Shown here piece by piece: positions 11,910 through 23,139 of a stretch of 64,000 nt of DNA. This DNA comes from Triticum aestivum (lineage: Eukaryota > Streptophyta > Magnoliopsida > Poales > Poaceae). The DNA lies in the NCBI RefSeq assembly GCF_018294505.1, contig NC_057807.1, forward strand, positions 266,630,192 to 266,694,191. The letters run 5' to 3'. Each line of letters starts with the position of its first letter. The first letter of the stretch is position 1. The position numbers and the translations under genes were made by a program. The notes beneath the pieces are model-generated. The model had not been told where the DNA came from, did not search any database, and worked only from the letters and a program-made list of their open reading frames with translations.

Positions 11910-12164
11910 AGCACCACCATAGTCGACGACGACCAGCCCTGTGCTGGGTCAAGCTAAGTAGTAGATTGTTAGCCTTAGGGCTAGTGAGATGTAACAGTAG
12001 TTGGGCATGGCTGGTAGTTGTTTGCCGGCGGGATCTTGGGCCTATTGGTGGCCGCCGGCAACCCCCGGATGGTAGTGCTGTGTACTTGTGTTTTCCTTCA
12101 GAAATAGAAACTGTCGTCGACCAGCCCTGGCTCTCACCTAAGGCTAGCACAATGCGAATGATCC

Positions 12165-15100
12165 ATGTTCCTCATGAGTAGCACGGCCGGCCCAATCATG
12201 TGTTGGAACGTCCGGGGCCTGAATAATCCAGCCCGGTGTGCTGTAGTACAAGACACGGCAAACGCACACCGTCTAGCCATTTTCTGCATCCAGGAGACCA
12301 AGCTCGAGGAATGGACGACAGCGATTGCTAGAGAAGTAGGAGGGCAAAGGCTCGATGACCGCATCGTCCTGCCAGCTAATGGCACAAGAGGAGGCGCTGC
12401 CATCTTCTGGGATTCGACCTCGGTCGGCATCCAATCCCATATGATCGGCGAGTTCTCCATCACGGCCAAGGCCACGATCCTCTCCTCGGGAGCTAGTTTC
12501 TGGTTGACAACGGTCTACGACCCGTCTGAGAGCGCGCGAAAGGACTCCTTTCTGGTGGAGCTAGTCAGAGCTGCACACCCCCCGGAGAGCCCTGGCTCCT
12601 AAATGGTGACTTCAACATCATCTACGAGGCCCGCGATAAAAACAACAACAACATAAACAGAAGGATCATGGGTAGGTTTAGGGCGGCAATAGATGCTGGT
12701 GGCCTGCGGGAGATCAAATGCAAAAATAGGCGTTTCACTTGGAGTAGTGAGCGCCGAGAGCCAACTCTTGCGAGCATAGATAAGTTTTTCTGTACAATTG
12801 AGTGGGAGGTCCTGTTCCCTGATTTCATGCTCCACGCGGCGTCAACTTCATGCTCGGATCACTGCCCACTGCTACTAGCTACTGCCTCTGCCCCTAGGGC
12901 GACGCCCCGGTTTCGGTTTGAATCGTTTTGGCCAAAGTTCCCGCGCTTCCATGAGACGGTGCAACGAGCATGGCAGCGGCCAGCGCCAGTGGCCTGCGCT
13001 TTTGCTCGCCTGAACATCAGAATGCTCCGGGTAGCTAGAGACCTCAAAATTTGGAGCAAGTCCCTGTTTAGTGATGCTAAAATGCAGCTGCAGCTGGCCA
13101 CAATGGTAGTGCTACGGCTAGATATAGCGCAAGAGCGTCGGACGCTCACGCAGAGTGAGTTTCACCTGAGAAAGCTTCTGAAGCTGCGAATTCTTGGGCT
13201 GGCAGCGGTGGAAAGGGCCCGGAAACGACATGCATCTAGGATAACATGGCTGCGGGCGGGGGACGCTCAAACAGCCTTCTTTCAGGCCAAGATCAACGCC
13301 AGGCGCAGGAAAAATTTCATCCACTCGCTGCACGGACCGGCTGGGGTTGCCACTACGCACGATGAAAAAGAGGAAATCGTCCATACTCACTTCACTAGAT
13401 CTTTAGGGACAAGACAGGACCGAACTAGCACAATTGACTAGAGCTACATAGACATGCCAAGGGTTCAGGGTGGTGGCCTGGACAACCCGTTCACTGAGCA
13501 GGAAGTGTGGCAAGCGATCAAGCAATCGCCGGCGGAAAAATCACCTGGCCCGGATGGTTTCTCCGGGGTGTTCTTCAGAAGCTGCTGGCCAATCATAAAA
13601 GGGGATGTTATGCAAGTTTTTCATCAGTTCTACCACTTAGCCGGGGGGAACTTCCAAGCCCTCAACACAGCTGTCGTAGTCCTACTCCCCAAAAAAGATG
13701 GTGCTGCCGCAATCAACGACTACAGACCGATTAGCTTAATTCACTCGGTTGCAAAACTGATCTCCAAAGTGCTCTCGCTCCGCCTTGCAACGGTGATTCA
13801 AAGCTTGATCTCTCCGGCGCAGACGGCCTTCCTCAGGACAAAATGCATATACGATAGCTATCTCTACGTGCAAAATTGTGTCAAGTCCCTCCACGCAAAG
13901 AAGACTCCGTCATTGCTACTGAAATTAGATATCTCCAAGGCTTTTGATAATGTCTCCTGGGATTACCTGCTCGAGCTGCTCCAAGAGCTTGGCTTCAGCG
14001 CGAGGTGGCGCGACTGGATCGCCCTGCTACTCTCCACATCATCATCGGCCTTCCTGCTCAATGGCATAGCCGGGCCAAACATAGTACACAGAAGGGGACT
14101 GCGGCAGGGCGAGCCCCTCTCGCCTTTCCTTTTCATCCTAGCCATAGACCCACTTCATAGAGTGTTTAGAGCAGCGGTGGAGCACGACCTAATCGCCCCT
14201 CTGCCGGGCCGTGAGATCAAGCTTAGAGTCAGTCTATATGCAGACGATGCAGTAATCTTCGCAAACCCAGACCAGCATGAAGTGCAAACCATCATGGAGA
14301 TACTCACTGAATTTGGAAACGCCACTGGCCTGCATATCAACCCGGCAAAATCAACAGCGACACCGATTAGATGTGAACACATTGATCTTGCTGACATCCT
14401 TGGAAATTTTGGTGGTTCCATCAACTATTTCCCCATTAGATATCTAGGCCTCCCGGTGACAACGACACGGCTTAGATTAGTGCACCTGCAGTTCCTGATA
14501 GATAGGATCAAGGCTCGGCTAGCTGGCTGGAAGGGCCGCCTCCTTCCCCTGGCAAGCAGAAGAGTGCTGGTCCGCAGCGTCCTCACCGCAATGCCAACAT
14601 TCGCCCTTTCGGTTCTACGGGTTCCACCCAAATTACTCAAAGAAATTGATAAGTGTAGAAGGCGTTTCCTTTGGAAGCAGGAGGAGGAAGTAACAGGGGC
14701 CAACTGCAAGGTGAACTGGCCAACAGTCTGCGCGCCAACAGAGAAGGGAGGGCTTGGAATCCTGGACCTGCAAAGCTTCAGCCGAGCGCTCCGGCTACGC
14801 TGGCTATGGATCGCCTGGAACGATCCGGACAGACCATGGGTTGGCACACCACCACCATGTGATGACACGGACAGAGCTTTGTTTGCTGCAGCAACAAAGG
14901 TGACAGTTGGAGATGGCAAGACGGCGCTATTCTGGCAATCAACATGGCTGGGACCTGGAACACTAGCTCAGGGCTTCCCAACCCTGTTCAAACACTCCCG
15001 ACGCAAAAACAGGACAGTTTTTCAAGCTCTGCAAAACGAGGCATGGATCAATGACCTTGAGCACGGCGATATCAACCGGATACTGACTGATTTCCTGCGG

Positions 15101-15742
15101 CTACACCGGCGAACTCGTGAGGCAAACGTCCAGCTAAACGATGATGAAAGGGACAAAATTCAGTGGAACAGGGAGGCAAAGGGAGGATACACAGCGAGCT
15201 CCGCTTACCAGATGCATTTTCAGGGACGGCACAACTCAGAGTTTGAAGACATCATATGGAAATCTTGGGCCCCTGGAAAGATCAAAATGTTTTGTTGGCT
15301 GCTGCTACAAAACCGAGTCTGGTCCAACGACAGACTCCAACGACGGGGCTGGCCAAATGGCTATTTCTGCCAGCTCTGTCTCCGGAGCCTGGAGTCAAGC
15401 AAGCACATCATCTGGGAATGCCCCGAGGCTTGGAAAGTTTGGCAACGGGTGGCATCTTGGCACGGCTGCTCCGCCTTCACGCCGACGGATGACTGGCACC
15501 AGAAGAAGCCTTTGGTGATTATCAGAGAAATAATCAACAGGACGTCACCAACGGAGCGGAAAGGAGCAAAAACAATGCTCCTTGCAACATGCTGGGAGAT
15601 TTGGCAAGAGAGGAATAGATGCACTTTTCAAAACAAGATATCCTCCACCTCTGCCATTGTGAGAGAACTGAGAAACTCACTGGAATTATGGAGGTTGGCG
15701 GGAGCCAACTGCATTGAGATCCCCTTCGGGGAGCCACCATGA
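12165..15742 (+). pseudogene. LINE ORF2 (endonuclease, reverse transcriptase, zf-RVT), broken
   Basis: The N-terminus is an AP-type endonuclease with MCWNVRGLN, IQETKL, GDFN (about 12605) and SDHCPL (about 12854), the usual catalytic asparagine, glutamate, aspartate and histidine positions. The RT carries FDNVSW, the LRQGEPLSPFLF motif and the catalytic YADD at 14237-14248. The C-terminus has the Trp/Cys-rich zf-RVT type region (CQLC... HIIWECP, near 15370-15425). The product nicks target DNA and copies the LINE RNA. A one-base frame change lies just before 12600 inside the endonuclease, and a TAG stands at 13439-13441; otherwise the frame from 13454 to 15742 is continuously open (762 codons). 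Confidence 0.88.
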
Positions 15743-15908
15743 GATAGTAGGTTATTAGTGACCCTCTTTCTCTTTTTTGTTTCTTTTTCAGTTTTCTCCT
15801 TGGTCCCTGACCGCCACGCACTTTTCTGTTATCACCATGTTCTCCCTGCTTTAAATCAATGAAATAGCCAGCAATTGCTGGACAGTTCAAAAAAAAACAT
15901 GTGTTCTC

Positions 15909-16640
15909 CATAGCGCACCAAGAATATACAAGTATCTGCATAATTCATAGGAATTCTCCTTTTTTTCGATTAATGGATCATCAAGCCCTAAGGCCGTTCG
16001 ATGCCGAACACTTACGAATTCAGGAAACTCCATATGAAATTCACATAAACAGCTCAATTTCCGGCAGGATTCAAGACAAGTCCTCGCACTCCAAACTAGG
16101 CGGCCGGTTAGATGGATCTCATATTCCCATGGCATGAGCTCAGAAAAATTGAGGAAAAATTGACATGATCCGAACAATAGTAGTACCTTTTAACCTTTTT
16201 TTGGCCGGCGCACTATTTTGGCGTGTTATTTCCAAGTGCTACATTATATATTTGTGGGAGATTAGATGTGACATCCTTAAAAAAACATCTAGATGTGAAT
16301 TAGACAAACTGTATTTCCAATACAAAAGATGTACATTCCGATACGTGCTATAGAGAAAAAAAAAGCAAATAATGCTCATAAGTACTAGCTTGGACTCTCA
16401 CATGGGAGAGGCTGGCCATGGACCATCTGTCTCTCAAGTCCCAAGTCCAAAGATTAAGCTTGACGAGCTAATAATTGGCCAAGTTAACTGCCGAGCTGCT
16501 TCTTCTTCTTCCTCTGCAATCATTGAGACGTTCTTGGGTCTTGGCCCTTTTCTCTTGGACCACACTGGTAGATGGCATATGGAACATGGGAATGAGATGA
16601 CCACAAGAGGGATTTTCTTGGGTTAACATTCTCTAGTTCA
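15909..16640. other. Intergenic sequence between LINE and bZIP gene
   Basis: About 730 bp with no supported gene. The short ORFs at 15901-16137, 16165-16353 and 16372-16626 have no recognisable motif. No inverted or direct repeats stood out. It is the right flank of the LINE insertion. Confidence 0.5.
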
Positions 16641-16992
16641 GCTTAGACTGCCGTGAGACATTCTCTTCCCACGGAAAGACTCTGAAAGCAGATACAGGGT
16701 TCATTGAGTTTACCATGCGGCTACAGGTTACAGCAGCGAAAACTTACAGAAAGTATTAGCAAGAAACTTCGCAGTACGGTCCATACACTGGGATCCGTGC
16801 CGCAAGAATATTTGCAACAATCAGATTTACAAATCTGAAACCTAAGGGCCGGGAGGATATTTCACAAGATTGTCGGGTGTCCCAGGCCTTTACAAATTAC
16901 AAGCAAAGCAAGCTGCACACACTCCATAGTTACATGCGAGGAGAAAGCAAAAGAGTGATCAAAATCTACAGAAGCCTGTACTCTACACACAA
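16641..16992 (-). other. Probable 3' UTR and downstream region of the bZIP gene
   Basis: Sequence immediately downstream, on the minus strand, of the bZIP stop codon. I expect the 3' UTR here but could not identify a single convincing polyadenylation signal. There is no ORF of note. Confidence 0.4.
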
Positions 16993-18967
16993 TTAGAATG
17001 AGGTCGATCGCGTTCTCCGAAGATGCTTTTTCGGTTCCGGAGGGGGCGCCGACTTCAATAACATGTCCAACTCCTGCAAGCGAACGTGGTGAAACATCCT
17101 TGTCGTCAGTAAGAGGTGAATGGTAATACTACAGACACTTTCAATAGCACATAGCAATAATTGCTGGTTCTTGGGAAAACTGCATCAAATATAATGTACT
17201 GTGTGTTCTTTGTATTCATGTGGGAAACCCAAGAGGCAAATCTTGCAAGTAAAGAACACGGAAATATAATTCTTTCGGCAGCCAATTTATGTACTCAACG
17301 AATATTCCTTTCAGCATCAAGTATTTGAGAAGTACATCCAAAGCGATGCTTTTGCTTTTTTTTTAATCACCAACAGAAAAAGGAGACAAAGGTGTAAATT
17401 ATTTGGTGAAACAGGGCATGCCGGTGCATGCTTACACTAAAAGTGCAAACTATACAGATGAAGCATGAAAACATTGGAAAAAATAACAGTAGCAAGTTAA
17501 ACAAACCTCCACCAAACAAATCTAAAGGAAATTAAACAGGTTATGTACAGAAAATGAGCATGATCTACCTTCTCTCTCTTCAGCCTTTTGTTCTCCTCTT
17601 CCAGACAAGACAATTTGCATTCGAGCTCGTTTGTATAGGCCTAAATTTCATACAAAAAAGTTCCCAAAGGAAAAAAAATTAGTTTTGATATACAAAGTGA
17701 TATACCCAGTGCTGTCGTGAATTAAGATAAACTCAGAACAGAAGTAATCCTACAATGAGTAAATTAGGGGTTATGTAGGTGCAAAATAGACAAGCTAACA
17801 TATTATGGTGTAGTAAGATAAATCCAGAACAGCAGTAGTCCTACAATGAGTAAAATAGGGGGGTTATGTAGGTGCAAAATAGGCAAACTAACCTATTATA
17901 GTGTGTTCTAATCTAAAGAGGGGATGTTAGTTCTGTTCTTGTGCAGAGTAACCAAATAAAGGTCTTTCTTACAAAAAAAACTAGCTTTTGGGAGTTGTGC
18001 TAATTAGAGATTGCTTGCTAGGCTCCTTGCTAACTGGACCATGCTCCTACAGGAGAGCTAATTCACCTTTTCCTCTATTAGTATGTTTCTAAATCTCATA
18101 GAAACTTTTATATCATTCTAAAGTGCTAAACAAGTTCTATAGTCATGACTTGAATTGTAAAGAGTCAGAAAAATAAACCTGTTTCCTAGCTCTTGAACGT
18201 GCAGCCGATTCTCGGTTCTTGATCATCCTCTTCTGCCTCCGATCAGCAACCTTGTATACCACATCCTGGGAAGACATTCTCTTACGACTAGGACTTTGAA
18301 GATCAGAAAGTTCTAGAGATGACGAAATACTCATTTGACGATCTGGGTAGATGGAATCCATTGTCGAAGGGATTGCAACACTCAGCGGTTGCGCAATCGA
18401 CTGACGTACAATATACGCATCAATTGCACTTGTTCCCTGTGGGAAATCCTGCACTCTGGTCATCATATGAGCACTTTCTCCAGTTCCTACAAGATCAATT
18501 AACTCCTCAGCATCCTTCTGATACTGCCCAGTAACAATGCCAGCCCTTTGCAAGAACTCCTCAAGTGTTATCTCCCCAAACGACATCTGTGCCTCACAAC
18601 CTGAACTCCTTTTCTCATCATCACTACTCTCCTCTTCCTGCTGGATGTCTCTCCAAATTTCATCCACTGTCTTCTTGCTCAATGGCAGGGGCACAGTAAT
18701 GCTGCTGCCCTGACGTTCCAAACCAAAAGCTGACGTGCTTTGACTGCCTGAATTCCCAGCGCCATTTGGTAATGGAAGGTTCTTCTCATCTGGAAGAACA
18801 CTCCTCACAAAGTCATCAAGGTTCATACTAAGAAGTGGCGCACCGAGGTGGCTTTCAACCTCACTGAGGGTGAGGTTATAGAGAGAGCCTTCCCTGACTA
18901 GTGTCTGAATTTGGGCCCTGTTCCGCTTCTTGCCTGTGATGGCGGTGCCACCGCCTTCAGAGCTCAT
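16993..18967 (-). CDS. Group A bZIP transcription factor (ABI5/AREB/DPBF-like), three coding exons
   Basis: The coding exons are 18179-18967, 17569-17640 and 16993-17073 (minus strand). All junctions are phase 0 with GT/AG borders, giving 313 residues. The start at 18967 (MSSEGGG...) was chosen because the ten upstream codons look like intron with an AG acceptor at 18973-18974. Group A motifs appear in order: an N-terminal VREGSLYNLTLSEVE with an RXXS kinase site, PLSKKTVDEIWRDIQQ, SFGEITLEEFLQRAG, the basic region KNRESAARSRARKQ (N-X7-R, ending at residue 263), a leucine zipper encoded mostly by exon 2, and a C-terminal LRRTRSTSF. Such proteins bind ABRE (ACGTG) promoter elements as dimers in the nucleus and are activated by SnRK2 phosphorylation in ABA signalling. 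The AREB3/DPBF3 subtype is my inference. No lesions are visible, so this is the only likely functional host gene in the window. Confidence 0.92.
17723..17905. repeat. Tandem duplication of about 91 bp in a bZIP intron
   Basis: Two adjacent copies start with TAAGATAAA at 17723 and 17814. They share phrases such as CCTACAATGAGTAAA and GTTATGTAGGTGCAAAATAG, with scattered differences. They lie in the intron between coding exons 1 and 2 (17641-18178), away from the splice sites. Confidence 0.8.
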
Positions 18968-18972
18968 TTTGC

Positions 18973-20424
18973 CTGTTTTATGTTTGACCAATGACACTAT
19001 TGATGATCAGTCGTTGATAGCATGAAACAGTAAGCTTTCTGATTTTGGTAATCCTTGTGCAAAAAATATTCAGATTTTGATTAATTCAAGCAGGCAATCT
19101 TACTGCAATATGGAAAGATTTAATTAAGATCCAATATACATATGATAGAGCAAGCTCAGAAAAATTATCAGTTAGTGAAGAATGTAGTTCAACGTGCACT
19201 ATCATATGTATTTTGTCCAACTTCGAATTCCAACAAATAAAAGATAAAGGGCAACCCGTCCAAAAAATTGTACACTGATGGTTGTGACTGCTGACTAGAC
19301 ACTAAACTCAAAACTGAAACCAAACCCAAAAGGCAGGTGCAACCTTATCCTAACCCACTGACTTGAAGAAGGAAAAAATGAACCAAACAACAGGAAAGGT
19401 AATAAAAATATATATGATCCTATACGAGAAAAGAATAGCATAATCATTATGAAATACTGCAAATACACTTCCTATGGAAAATTCATATGGCACCAGTGAG
19501 GCAGTGCCACAAAATCTCAGGTAGGACCATTCTTCATATACTGTGCTGCACGAATAACTTTGTACATACATCATGGAATTAAAGTATGGACATGCAAATG
19601 GTCAGCAAGCCAATTTGTGTGCAGCACCTAAAAAATTGTATGCTATTTTACTCTGCCACTCTTTTTTTTTGTACAGCACACAAATGGACATGTTTTTCTC
19701 CCAAAAAGTGTTGCTCATACTTCATGGAATGTACACATGAGTTATTTTTCAAATGTCAAACATCATTTTGAAGAATCAATTATACAGCATCAATGAAACT
19801 ACTTCCCTAGATTGGAGACAAAAACCTCTGCGCCCAAGTCATAAACTGAGTACTGGACTAACATTTGGTAGATTATTACCAGGAGGGGTAAGTTAAAGAA
19901 AATGAAAGACCCATTTGAAAAAAAATAATAACACATCCTCTAAGATTATAGAGTTTCAAGCAGTAGAAAAGAGAGCACGCGTACTGACACGAACTTAGAA
20001 AGTAAATACGGCAGCAAAAGGAATACAATTATTAGCCAAATATACATCTACCGCAGACCCAAAACTCTGTAGTCTGAACCAGAACGATACAATCGTATGT
20101 AGAACCTAAATAAACGGATACACAGATCATCCCAATTCTAAATTAAATCAGTGGAGCACCAGTCTATCTCATCGCACCCCCCAATTGCTCAAACGCGGAC
20201 CGCATAAAACACCCGAAACCCCAAAACAAGCAAGAAATCCGCGAATTCCGCTTCGTTCTCAGGACGAGATGAAACCTACGCTAATAGCACGTCACTGGTT
20301 TCCCAGTAAAATGTGCTAACTGATCCAATTCCAATCCAACAAAGCACGCCATGATGGATCAGCGGAACAAATTTGGCCCGGGTGCGGGGAAAGACAACAG
20401 AGCTGATTAGGATCAGATACTAAC
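18973..20424 (-). other. Inferred 5'-UTR intron of the bZIP gene
   Basis: On the minus strand a good donor, GTTAGT (complement of 20419-20424), follows the leader exon. An acceptor ending AAACAG (complement 18973-18978) precedes GCAAAATG, which contains the start codon. The intervening 1.45 kb is A/T-rich with no coding signal; the ORFs at 19350-19574 and 19586-19771 are chance. A long leader intron is common in plant bZIP genes. Transcript data would settle it. Confidence 0.65.
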
Positions 20425-20640
20425 TTGGAGAAGCAGCGCGATGCCTGCAGGGAGGGGATAATCTGCTGCTCGGTGCGCGATAACTCCGAGGTATCGAGAG
20501 TGGAATCTTGCTCCGCGCGCAGAGAGAGGAGAAAAGAGAGAGAGAGAAAGAAAGGGAAAGCACCGGAGAATATATTTCTCGCGTGAAGACGAAGACGACG
20601 ACAGGTAGAGAGTGATGGCGGGCCCTAAGACGTGGACGTC
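20425..20640 (-). promoter_or_regulatory. bZIP leader exon and proximal promoter with TATA and ABRE-like motif
   Basis: Reading the minus strand, an ABRE/G-box-like core lies in GACGTGGACGTC at 20629-20640. A TATA-like AATATATTCTC lies at about 20567-20577. A CT-repeat-rich leader (complement of the GAGA tract 20521-20560) runs to the donor at 20425. No ATG was seen in the inferred leader exon. An ACGTG element in the promoter of an ABI5-class gene fits the autoregulation known for this class, but that is inference. Confidence 0.55.
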
Positions 20641-20795
20641 TGTTACTTGGGCCAAGGTGTGCTTTGTTTGGGATGGATCTAACCAATCCGGTAATTATCC
20701 AGAAATCCAGAGCCCAAAAGAATGTCGGTCCATTTGACGTGCAGGCTTATGTTTCTAAGTCGACTCAGAAAAAAATTTAGGCATAGTCTTCTATT
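20641..20795. other. Short spacer between bZIP promoter and repeat-armed element
   Basis: About 155 bp with no clear motif. It may contain upstream promoter elements of the bZIP gene. Confidence 0.35.
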
Positions 20796-21129
20796 GGGAA
20801 TATCCTATTTGCCGCTAGATGCGGAAAGTTGCCGGGCGGACGCATAGGGAGATCGAACGACGCGTGGGCCGGCCCGTAAAATGTTTCGACAATTCCGGTT
20901 TCAGGAGCCTTCTCGCTTGTTCCCAGCCTTTTTTTTTCGGCTTTGGGATTCTTCTAGGAGCTTCCTAACATTTCTGTTTCTTTTTCGTTTTTCGTTTTCC
21001 TTTTTCCTGTTTATTTTTTCTTCTCTATCTTTTCCTGTTCGTTCCTTTTCTATTTTTCAAGTTTTCTTTTTCATCTTTTTTTCTGTTTTTTTCTTTATTT
21101 TTCCCTTTGTCTTCAATTTTTCATTTTTC

Positions 21130-22150
21130 ATAATTTTAAAAATGTTCAAACTATTCAAATTTTATTTGCATGTAAAATCTATCGTTCTTTAAAAAATGTT
21201 TGAATTTTAAAAATTGTTTGCTAATTGAAAAATATGTTCAAATTGTTTAAAATATGTTCCGGTTTTCAAAATATTGTTCATGTATTGATTTTTTTTTTGA
21301 ATTTCCAAACTTGTTTGAGATATTTAAAAGGTTCTAAATTTCAAAATTTGTTCTTCAATCTTAAAAAATGTTCCTGCTATCTAAATTTCTTTCTTTCAAA
21401 CATTTATTCTAGTTCTTAAATTTTGTTCACAAGTTCAAAATATTTATAGTTCTCAAATTTTGTTCACAAAATTCAAAAAATGTTCATGTTTTCAAATTTT
21501 GTTCAGTAGTTTGTAAAAATGTTCCTCTTTAAAAATTCAGTCACAAATTTAAGAAAAATATTCGTGTTTTTCAATTTTGTTCGGTAGTTTAAAAAATTGT
21601 TTCTATTTCAAATATTGTTGCAATTTTCAAGAATGTGTTTGTTTCTAATTTTGTTTGGGAGTTTAAAAAAATGTTTGATATTTTTTAAAAATGCTAACGA
21701 ATTTGACAAATGTTCATCTTCTTTTCTCGTTTTTTCTGCTTATTTCCTCCTGTTCCATTTTCCTTTGTAGAATATTTCACAGTTCTAAAAAATGTTCTTC
21801 ATTTCATAAACGTTGTTCATATTTCTCAAAATGTGTTCAATAACTTAAAAAATGTTTTCATTTTCAAATTTTGTTATGAGTTTGAAAAAATGTTCTTGTT
21901 TCAAAAATTGTTGACGGATTCCAAAACTATTCACATTTCCAAATTATTGTTCAGAGTTTCAAAAAATGTCCCCTTTAATAAAAATTTGTTCACATATTCA
22001 ATAATGTTCGTGATTTTCTAAAAAATGTTCAGTTTATCAAAAATTTGTTCGGATATTCAAGAAATGTTTGAGCTTTTTTTCTTCTTCTCAAAGTTGAAAA
22101 GTGCTCTCTTTGGAAAAACTTATTTCTAAAATAATGTTCACGTTCAGACT
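21130..22150. repeat. Left arm: degenerate array of AAAAATGTTC words
   Basis: About twenty or more copies of an A-run followed by TGTTC or TGTTT occur, for example near 21140, 21230, 21365, 21478, 21524, 21668, 21787, 21886, 22021 and 22132, roughly every 30-60 bp. They are separated by TTTCAAA-type text. Short T-rich ORFs here are composition artefacts. Confidence 0.75.
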
Positions 22151-22590
22151 TTGACAAAAATGCTTGGATCTATATTACCTTTAGCTTCGCACGCCATAGT
22201 AAACCCAGAAGCTCATCTATCCCGTTGACTAGGCTCGCACATAAGCAAACAGGAGGTCCCTGTTCGATCCCTCCGTCTAGCACACTTTTTGGGGATTTTC
22301 ACTGTGTTATGCTAATGGGCCGGCCCAGCTGGAATCGCGTCTGTGCGTCCGCTCGGCAATTCGCCGCAACGAGCAGCGCATATGAACTGGATTTTTCACT
22401 GTGTTACGCTAATGGGCCGGCCCAGCTGGAATCACGCCTGTGCGTCCACTCGGCAAGGCAATAGGAACTCCCCTCCTATTGGACGCTCCCGGGCGTCCAA
22501 TAGTAGAGCTTTCGCTGAAAAGCTCGGGCAAACGGGGCGGCCCATAACCAGGCAATGAGTAAAAATGACTAAAAAAATGCGCACACAACA

Positions 22591-22652
22591 GTGTCGAACG
22601 CGCGACCCCACGCTTTGTAGGGGCGATGCAAACCACCTGACCTAGCTCCTGA
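22591..22652 (-). other. tRNA-like segment, copy 1
   Basis: The minus strand contains TAGGTCAGGTGG (A-box-like) and, about 35 bases on, GCGTTCGACAC (B-box-like), around a possible CCCC/GGGG stem. It has no complete cloverleaf that I can fold by eye, so it is a tRNA-derived or mimicking sequence rather than a tRNA gene. Confidence 0.35.
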
Positions 22653-23015
22653 GTATGGCACAATTGCAGCGCAAACCTTTAAGTACAATGTACAACGACA
22701 AATCTAGCACACTTTTGGGGATTTTTCATTGTGTTACGCTAATGGGTCGGCCCAGCTGGAATCGCGCCTGTGCGTCCGCTCGGCAATTCGCCGCAACGAG
22801 CAGCGCATAGGAACTGGATTTTTCACTGTATTACGCTAATGGCCGGCCGAGCTGGAATCGCACCTGTGCGTCCGCTCGGCAAGGCAATAGGAACTCCCAT
22901 CCTATTGGACGCTCGCGGGCGTCCAACAGTAGAGCTTTTGCTGAAAAGCTCGGGCAAACGGGCCGGCTCATAACCAGGCAATGAGTAAAAATGACTAAAA
23001 AAATGCGCACACAAC

Positions 23016-23077
23016 AGTGTCGAACGCGCGACCCCACGCTTGGTAGGGGCGATGCAAACCACCTGACCTAGCTCCTG
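23016..23077 (-). other. tRNA-like segment, copy 2
   Basis: The second copy of the tRNA-like segment at 22591-22652, carried by the second unit of the tandem duplication and nearly identical to the first. Confidence 0.35.
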
Positions 23078-23139
23078 AGTATGGCACAATTGCAGCGCAA
23101 CCCTTTATGTACAATGTACAACGACAAATCTGTTTTTTT

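Larger units (their letters stand above)
9110..15908 (+). mobile_element. Full-length L1-type LINE with 12-bp target-site duplication
   Basis: The 12-mer ACATGTGTTCTC occurs exactly at 9110-9121 and at 15897-15908, and the second copy directly follows a short poly(A) run (15889-15897). The inserted body is therefore 9122-15896, about 6.8 kb. It carries a G/C-rich 5' region, ORF1 with two CCHC knuckles, and ORF2 with endonuclease, reverse transcriptase and a C-terminal zf-RVT-like domain. This is the plan of plant L1-clade elements, which copy themselves by target-primed reverse transcription. Both ORFs carry stops and frameshifts, so it is inactive. It lies tail-to-tail with the bZIP gene, whose stop codon is about 1.1 kb further right. 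Confidence 0.93.
22276..23129. repeat. 427-bp tandem duplication
   Basis: Unit one (22276-22702) and unit two (22703 to about 23129) both start with TCTAGCACAC and end with ACAATGTACAACGACAAA. They differ at scattered sites. Each unit contains an internal repeat (GGATTTTTCACTGTGTTACG, followed by a GGCCCAGCTGGAATCGC-type phrase, occurring twice), an inverted repeat around TATTGGACGC, and a tRNA-like segment. Confidence 0.88.

Noticed and set aside
19350..19771. ORFs inside the bZIP leader intron (19350-19574 minus, 19586-19771 plus)
   Set aside because: A/T-rich intron sequence without coding character or motif.
20881..22021. Several Phe-rich ORFs (20881-21192, 21225-21419, 21710-22021)
   Set aside because: They are translations of T-rich repeats in the left arm; no protein-like composition.
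22225..23089. Short ORFs in the 427-bp tandem units
   Set aside because: They occur twice only because the DNA is duplicated, have no domain, and change frame between units.
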